From an uncultured Roseibium sp. (GTDB lineage Bacteria > Pseudomonadota > Alphaproteobacteria > Rhizobiales > Stappiaceae): a stretch of DNA of 64,000 bases. The stretch is taken from positions 6,156,501 through 6,220,500 of the forward strand of contig NZ_OY769915.1 in the NCBI RefSeq assembly GCF_963669205.1, given 5' to 3'. Shown one piece after another: positions 60,765 to 64,000 of this stretch; position 1 is the stretch's first letter; each line of letters opens with the position of its first letter. Position numbers and translations under genes: made by a program. A model generated the notes under the pieces. It was not told the DNA's origin. It did not search any database and worked only from the letters and a program-made list of their open reading frames with translations.

Positions 60765-61154
60765 TTGGGAATATACTTCAATCTGCAGCCTGCAAGGCTT
60801 GTGCTTGCGGTGACTTGTCTGGCAGCAGCACCTTCATGCACAGTGATAACAGCCCAGGAGCAGACTGAGCCCCTCGTGCCTGCGGTCGCCTCTTCGCTTG
60901 AAATGTCGGACAAATCCCTGGCGAACAAGCAGCTTCAGACAGCTCTGGAAATGTCGGTGTCTGGCCAGTCGACCCGCTGGCAAAATCCCGCAAGCGGTGC
61001 AAGCGGCACGGTAACGCCGCTCAAGACCTGGAAAACGGCGTCAGGCACCTATTGCCGCTCCTACAACGAGAAAATCGTTCTTGCATCTGGCAAATCGCTG
61101 AATCGGCAAGGCGTTGCCTGCCGGGCATCCAATTCGAGATGGGAATCGGCGTAG
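60765..61154 (+). CDS. secreted RT0821-type surface-antigen-like protein
   Basis: 129 residues; start TTG 60765 with AGGAT just upstream. An N-terminal signal peptide 'RLVLAVTCLAAAPSC' is visible; the Cys is not in a canonical lipobox. The C-terminal half 'GTVTPLKTWKTASGTYCRSYNEKI...GKSLNRQGVACRASNSRW' aligns with the anti-sigma extracytoplasmic domain (shared TPxKTxK...SGxxCRxY...GxxLxxQGxACRxxNxxW, Cys97/Cys119). The gene lies 20 bp after the Gly-rich gene, probably co-transcribed, and is convergent with the rhomboid. Confidence 0.7.
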   Translation: MGIYFNLQPARLVLAVTCLAAAPSCTVITAQEQTEPLVPAVASSLEMSDKSLANKQLQTALEMSVSGQSTRWQNPASGASGTVTPLKTWKTASGTYCRSYNEKIVLASGKSLNRQGVACRASNSRWESA

Positions 61155-61162
61155 GCGTCCGC

Positions 61163-61855
61163 TCATCCCAGATCCCGGTCGAAAAGCTGGACACCCGGGC
61201 GGCGCATGAACAACACCAGGACCGCGCCCGCTGCAAGACCCGCCACATGCGCGATCCAGGCAACCTGGCTTTCCTCCGCAAACACGAGATTGCCGATCTG
61301 GAACAGCACCCATGCTCCCAGCAGCCATTGCGCCGTCAGGCGCAGCGGAATCCGGCCGAACACCAGAACCCATACCTTGACGCGTGGATGCAGCATCAGA
61401 TAGGCGGCCACAACGCCCGAAACAGCGCCGGATGCGCCGATCAGGGGCGTGTCGGAATTCAGGTCCAGAAGGGCGTAGGCCAACCCCGAAAGGATCGCGC
61501 AGGCCAGATAGAAGATCAGATATCTGGAATGCCCCATTGCATCTTCGACATTGTCGCCGAAAACCCACAGGAAAAGCATGTTCCCGATCAGATGCGTGAA
61601 ATTCCCGTGCAGGAAGGCGTAGGTGACCAGCGACATCCAGTCCGGCAGCACCTGAAATTGCGGCGCCAGGTCCCTGATGTCGAAAAGAACGACCGGGATG
61701 AGACCATGCGAAACGGAAGACGCATTGATGGCCCTGTACTCGCCGGCGTCCTGAAGCACCAGAAAGACCAGAACATTCACTGCGATCAGCGCCAGATTGA
61801 CGTAGGGCCTTGCCACATGTTCAAGACTGTTCTGATCGTGTAGCGGGATAAACAC
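61163..61855 (-). CDS. rhomboid-family intramembrane serine protease
   Basis: 230 residues, about six membrane spans. The catalytic dyad is Ser142 in 'IGASGAVSGVVAAYL' and His203 in 'AWIAHVAGLAAGA'. 'YAFLHGNFTHLIGNMLFLWVFG' gives the conserved HxxxN-type motif in the second helix (His83 and Asn92). It cleaves substrates within the membrane; natural targets unknown. It is followed by the adenosyltransferase gene on the same strand after 37 bp, so probably co-transcribed. Confidence 0.95.
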   Translation of the reverse strand: MFIPLHDQNSLEHVARPYVNLALIAVNVLVFLVLQDAGEYRAINASSVSHGLIPVVLFDIRDLAPQFQVLPDWMSLVTYAFLHGNFTHLIGNMLFLWVFGDNVEDAMGHSRYLIFYLACAILSGLAYALLDLNSDTPLIGASGAVSGVVAAYLMLHPRVKVWVLVFGRIPLRLTAQWLLGAWVLFQIGNLVFAEESQVAWIAHVAGLAAGAVLVLFMRRPGVQLFDRDLG

Positions 61856-61893
61856 GTGTCAATCAGGCCCCGGTTTTCGGCAAACTCATGGCG

Positions 61894-62469
61894 TCAGCGG
61901 TTCTGACCCGGAACCCAGAGGACATCTTTTTCTCCCTTGTCGTTCAGGTAGCGGGAAGCAACAAAGAAGTAGTCCGACAACCGGTTCATGTAGCGCACCG
62001 CGGCCGGGTTTATCGTCTCCACAGCCGCCAACTCGACCATGAGCCGTTCGGCGCGCCTCGACACGGTCCGGGCCAGATGCAGATAGGCCGATGCCTCACT
62101 TCCGCCCGGCAACACGAAAGAGCGCAAGGGCGAAAGATCGGCGTTCAGTTCGTCGATCGCCGCCTCGATGGCGCTCACCTGGCTCTCGGAGATACGCAAC
62201 GGTTCATAGCCCAGATCCTGATCCGTCTCCGGCGTTGCCAGATCCGCTCCAAGGTCGAAAAGATCGTTCTGGATACGGCCGAGAACATCATCCACAGCTT
62301 TTTCGTCCGGGCCCGCATGAAGCCTGACGAGACCCACGACGGCATTGGTTTCGTCCACCGTTCCGTAGGCGTCAATCCTCAGATCATTCTTGGGGCGGCG
62401 TTCTCCCGTTCCCAGCGCGGTCGTGCCGTCGTCACCCGTCTTCGTGTAAATCTTGTTCAGAACAACCAT
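61894..62469 (-). CDS. cob(I)alamin adenosyltransferase, PduO/MMAB type
   Basis: 191 residues. The ATP-binding N-terminus 'KIYTKTGDDGTTALGTGERRPKNDLRIDAYGTVDETNAVVGL' is diagnostic of PduO-type ATP:cobalamin adenosyltransferases; 'FVLPGGSEASAYLHLARTVSRRAERLMV' and 'YMNRLSDYFFVASRYLN' follow. It forms adenosylcobalamin. The upstream HIG1-like gene and the downstream rhomboid are on the same strand. A good ribosome site GAAAGAAGAAATGG precedes the ATG. Confidence 0.95.
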   Translation of the reverse strand: MVVLNKIYTKTGDDGTTALGTGERRPKNDLRIDAYGTVDETNAVVGLVRLHAGPDEKAVDDVLGRIQNDLFDLGADLATPETDQDLGYEPLRISESQVSAIEAAIDELNADLSPLRSFVLPGGSEASAYLHLARTVSRRAERLMVELAAVETINPAAVRYMNRLSDYFFVASRYLNDKGEKDVLWVPGQNR

Positions 62470-62507
62470 TTCTTCTTTCTCCCGGAAACAGCTTCAAATC
62501 CGCGACC

Positions 62508-62702
62508 TCAGCCGGAACCGAAGAAATAGAGCCCACTCATCACGAGAACAACCACCAGAAACTGCAATCCGACTCGCCAGCGCATCAACATCTGCGACCG
62601 GTTCGAGGGGCCGTTCCGGAACATGTTCCATATCCCGAGAAGCAGGACGATCGCCACCGCGGCCATGCCGATCGGGACAAGTATGTTGAAAATCTCCGCC
62701 AT
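62508..62702 (-). CDS. small twin-transmembrane HIG1-like protein
   Basis: 64 residues from ATG 62702 with GAGGAAAAAA upstream. Two hydrophobic helices ('FNILVPIGMAAVAIVLLLGIWNMF' and 'GLQFLVVVLVMSGLYFFG') flank a polar loop 'RNGPSNRSQMLMRWRV', as in HIG1 twin-TM proteins. These often lie beside cobalamin adenosyltransferase genes in alphaproteobacteria. Function unknown; in mitochondria HIG1 proteins help respiratory complexes. Confidence 0.8.
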   Translation of the reverse strand: MAEIFNILVPIGMAAVAIVLLLGIWNMFRNGPSNRSQMLMRWRVGLQFLVVVLVMSGLYFFGSG

Positions 62703-62744
62703 TTTTTTCCTCGTGAGGCTCAAGCCTCTATTCTGGAATACAAT

Positions 62745-63617
62745 CTATTCTTCGGCGTCGGCCGCCCTGATGCAAACCTTGTCCAGCAGACGAGTCGGAA
62801 GCACGCGCTTTGCGACCGACATGAGGGACGTCGGCACCGTGACATGATAGCGCGCTTTCGGCCGCCTCGCTTCCAGCGCATGAATCAGTTTCCTGACAAC
62901 CGCACTTGCCGGAAGCTTGAACGGTCCGGGCTCTCCGGACTCCATGCGGATGCGCCGTTTCTCATATGTTTCCCGAAAGATTGACGCTTCCATTCCTTGC
63001 GCGCCTATCCACCGGTCGAAATTGGCAAGCGTATTCTGTGTGAACCTGGTATCGATCGGCCCAGGTTCGATCAGAGAGACATGCAAGCCGCTCCCTTGGA
63101 GCTCCTGACGCAGTGTATCCGTATACGCCTCGACCGCGAACTTGGATGCGGTGTAGGCCCCGCGAAACTTCAGCGCGACAAATCCGAGCACGGAGGAACA
63201 CTGCACGATCCGTCCCGATCCGTTGGCGCGCATGGACGGGAGGAGTTGTCGCGTCAGATCGTGCCAGCCGATGAAATTCGCCTCGAACAGGGCCCGCATT
63301 GCCTCTGTCGGAATGTCCTCGAGCGCGCCGGGAACCGCGTAAGCGCCGTTGTTGAACAGTGCGTCCAGATTTCCGTCGGTCAGATCGAGAACGGCATCGG
63401 CGGTCGCGCGAATGCTGCCGGCATCCTCGTAGTCCAGGTAAAAGGCCTCGAACCCCTGTGCCGACAGACGGTCCAGGTCTTCCTGCTTGCGGGCTGTCGG
63501 AAAGACGCGCCAGTTCCGCCCACGCAGGATATGCGCCGCCTCCGCGCCGATACCGGACGAACATCCCGTAATCAGGATCGAGCGAGGCTTGCTGTAACCC
63601 TCTGGCGTATCAATCAT
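62745..63617 (-). CDS. short-chain dehydrogenase/reductase
   Basis: 290 residues from ATG 63617 (a TTG at 63632 is also in frame). The NAD(P) motif 'TGCSSGIG' is at 17-24, 'NNGAY' the NNAG-like motif, and 'CSSVLGFVALKFRGAYTASKFAVEAYTD' contains the Ser-Tyr-Lys catalytic set. 'IEPGPIDTRF' follows. The substrate is not predictable; the pattern resembles classical SDRs annotated for sterol-like or fatty alcohol oxidation. It is downstream of the UbiH-like gene. Confidence 0.92.
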   Translation of the reverse strand: MIDTPEGYSKPRSILITGCSSGIGAEAAHILRGRNWRVFPTARKQEDLDRLSAQGFEAFYLDYEDAGSIRATADAVLDLTDGNLDALFNNGAYAVPGALEDIPTEAMRALFEANFIGWHDLTRQLLPSMRANGSGRIVQCSSVLGFVALKFRGAYTASKFAVEAYTDTLRQELQGSGLHVSLIEPGPIDTRFTQNTLANFDRWIGAQGMEASIFRETYEKRRIRMESGEPGPFKLPASAVVRKLIHALEARRPKARYHVTVPTSLMSVAKRVLPTRLLDKVCIRAADAEE

Positions 63618-63684
63618 GCAGGGCTGGTCCAATCACGTCGAAAGCAGGAATCAGGCCGACGCAGCGGCAATTACTGAAGTCCTA

Positions 63685-64000
63685 TCAGATTGGCTCCCCG
63701 GAAAGCAATTTCGGAACCGGTCCGGCAAATCCGGCCGCTTCCTTGATGAACATGCTCTTGAGCCCCGGCATGCGATCCACCAGACCGAGCCCGAAGTCAC
63801 GCACCGCCCGCAATGCATCGTTGTCATTCGAGAACAACCTGTTGAGCACGTCGGTGACGACGCCCATCTGGAATGTGTCGAACCGCCGCCAGCGCTGGTA
63901 CCTCTCAAGCACGTCGAACGCACCGACATCCTGACCGAGGCGGCGTGCATCGACCAGGACCTCGGCCAGCGCCGCGACATCCTTGAACCCGAGGTTCAAG
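63685..64000 (-). CDS. UbiH/COQ6-family FAD monooxygenase, C-terminal fragment
   Basis: The coding frame enters from the right edge of the window and stops at 63685. Visible sequence begins 'NLGFKDVAALAEVLVDARRLGQDVGAFDVLERYQRWRRFDT', matching the C-terminal FAD-binding end of ubiquinone-biosynthesis hydroxylases (GLNLGxxDVAALAEVL). The following 'FSNDNDALRAVRDFGLGLVDRMPGLKSMF' is also typical. These enzymes hydroxylate the ubiquinone ring. The N-terminal GxGxxG region is outside the window. Confidence 0.88.
   Translation of the reverse strand, partial: LNLGFKDVAALAEVLVDARRLGQDVGAFDVLERYQRWRRFDTFQMGVVTDVLNRLFSNDNDALRAVRDFGLGLVDRMPGLKSMFIKEAAGFAGPVPKLLSGEPI

Overview
The window is an ordinary-looking chromosomal segment of a high-GC alphaproteobacterium. 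The gene set and order (GDH180, purH-heparinase-rsmB-htpX-DUF1674, ftsEX-ydcF-plsC, a DUF4175/TIGR02302 gene beside lysA-lptM-argH-tlpA, cpdR, and a perfect CtrA box) point to the Hyphomicrobiales/Stappiaceae neighbourhood (Roseibium/Labrenzia-like). That placement is inferred from family knowledge, not from a database search. No rRNA, tRNA, CRISPR array, prophage or transposase gene was seen.

Layout. 1-5.9 kb: tail of a cyclic-nucleotide-binding regulator, a small secreted protein, an overlapping SIS-domain isomerase/formyltransferase pair, a PAS-GGDEF-EAL protein and a HemG-like flavodoxin. 6-8.3 kb (minus): leuD and argC ending in a strong terminator, plus an AhpD-like protein. 8.4-14.6 kb (plus): the 1603-residue NAD-glutamate dehydrogenase and an MFS transporter. 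14.7-20.8 kb (minus): purH, heparinase-like, rsmB, htpX. 21.1-25.4 kb: a GT87-like membrane protein, a DUF1674 protein, a hypothetical, an SGNH esterase and a DapC-like aminotransferase, which overlaps ftsK. 25.4-31 kb: ftsK, lolA, an ATP-grasp ligase overlapping lolA, then a very AT-rich gap and a sulfotransferase. 31-36.3 kb: metabolic and transport genes (DUF1737, CitE-like lyase, DMT exporter, GNAT, DUF2125, ChaC, PlsC). 36.3-41.7 kb: ydcF, ftsX, ftsE (minus) divergent from an MJ0042 protein-hpt-cpdR (plus) with a CtrA site between them, then a LysE exporter. 41.9-46.2 kb: a secreted caspase-like protease facing a DUF928-like/CHASE2-adenylate cyclase pair. 46.3-52.9 kb: TIGR02302, lysA, lptM, argH, tlpA. 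52.87-53.24 kb: a 367-bp element with perfect 32-bp inverted ends and an internal 103-bp tandem repeat. 53.2-54.3 kb: three tiny genes sharing a C-terminal signature (YjfB-like). 54.3-58.6 kb: etfB-etfA-hbd-acyl-CoA ligase operon. 58.8-61.2 kb: an ECF sigma/anti-sigma pair beside two secreted proteins. 61.2-64 kb: rhomboid, cobalamin adenosyltransferase, HIG1-like, SDR and the end of a UbiH-like hydroxylase.

How the genes work together. Most are housekeeping: cell division (FtsK, FtsEX), envelope biogenesis (LolA, LptM, PlsC, HtpX), amino-acid and purine synthesis (LeuD, ArgC, ArgH, LysA, DapC-like, PurH, Hpt) and beta-oxidation electron transfer (Etf, Hbd). The least explained parts are the inverted-repeat element abutting the three small YjfB-like genes, the caspase/CHASE2-cyclase/DUF928 neighbourhood with a hairpin over the cyclase start, the sigma/anti-sigma module whose sensor domain resembles a neighbouring secreted protein, and the SIS/formyltransferase pair. 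Many start codons here appear to be TTG or GTG, and several starts were moved on Shine-Dalgarno evidence.
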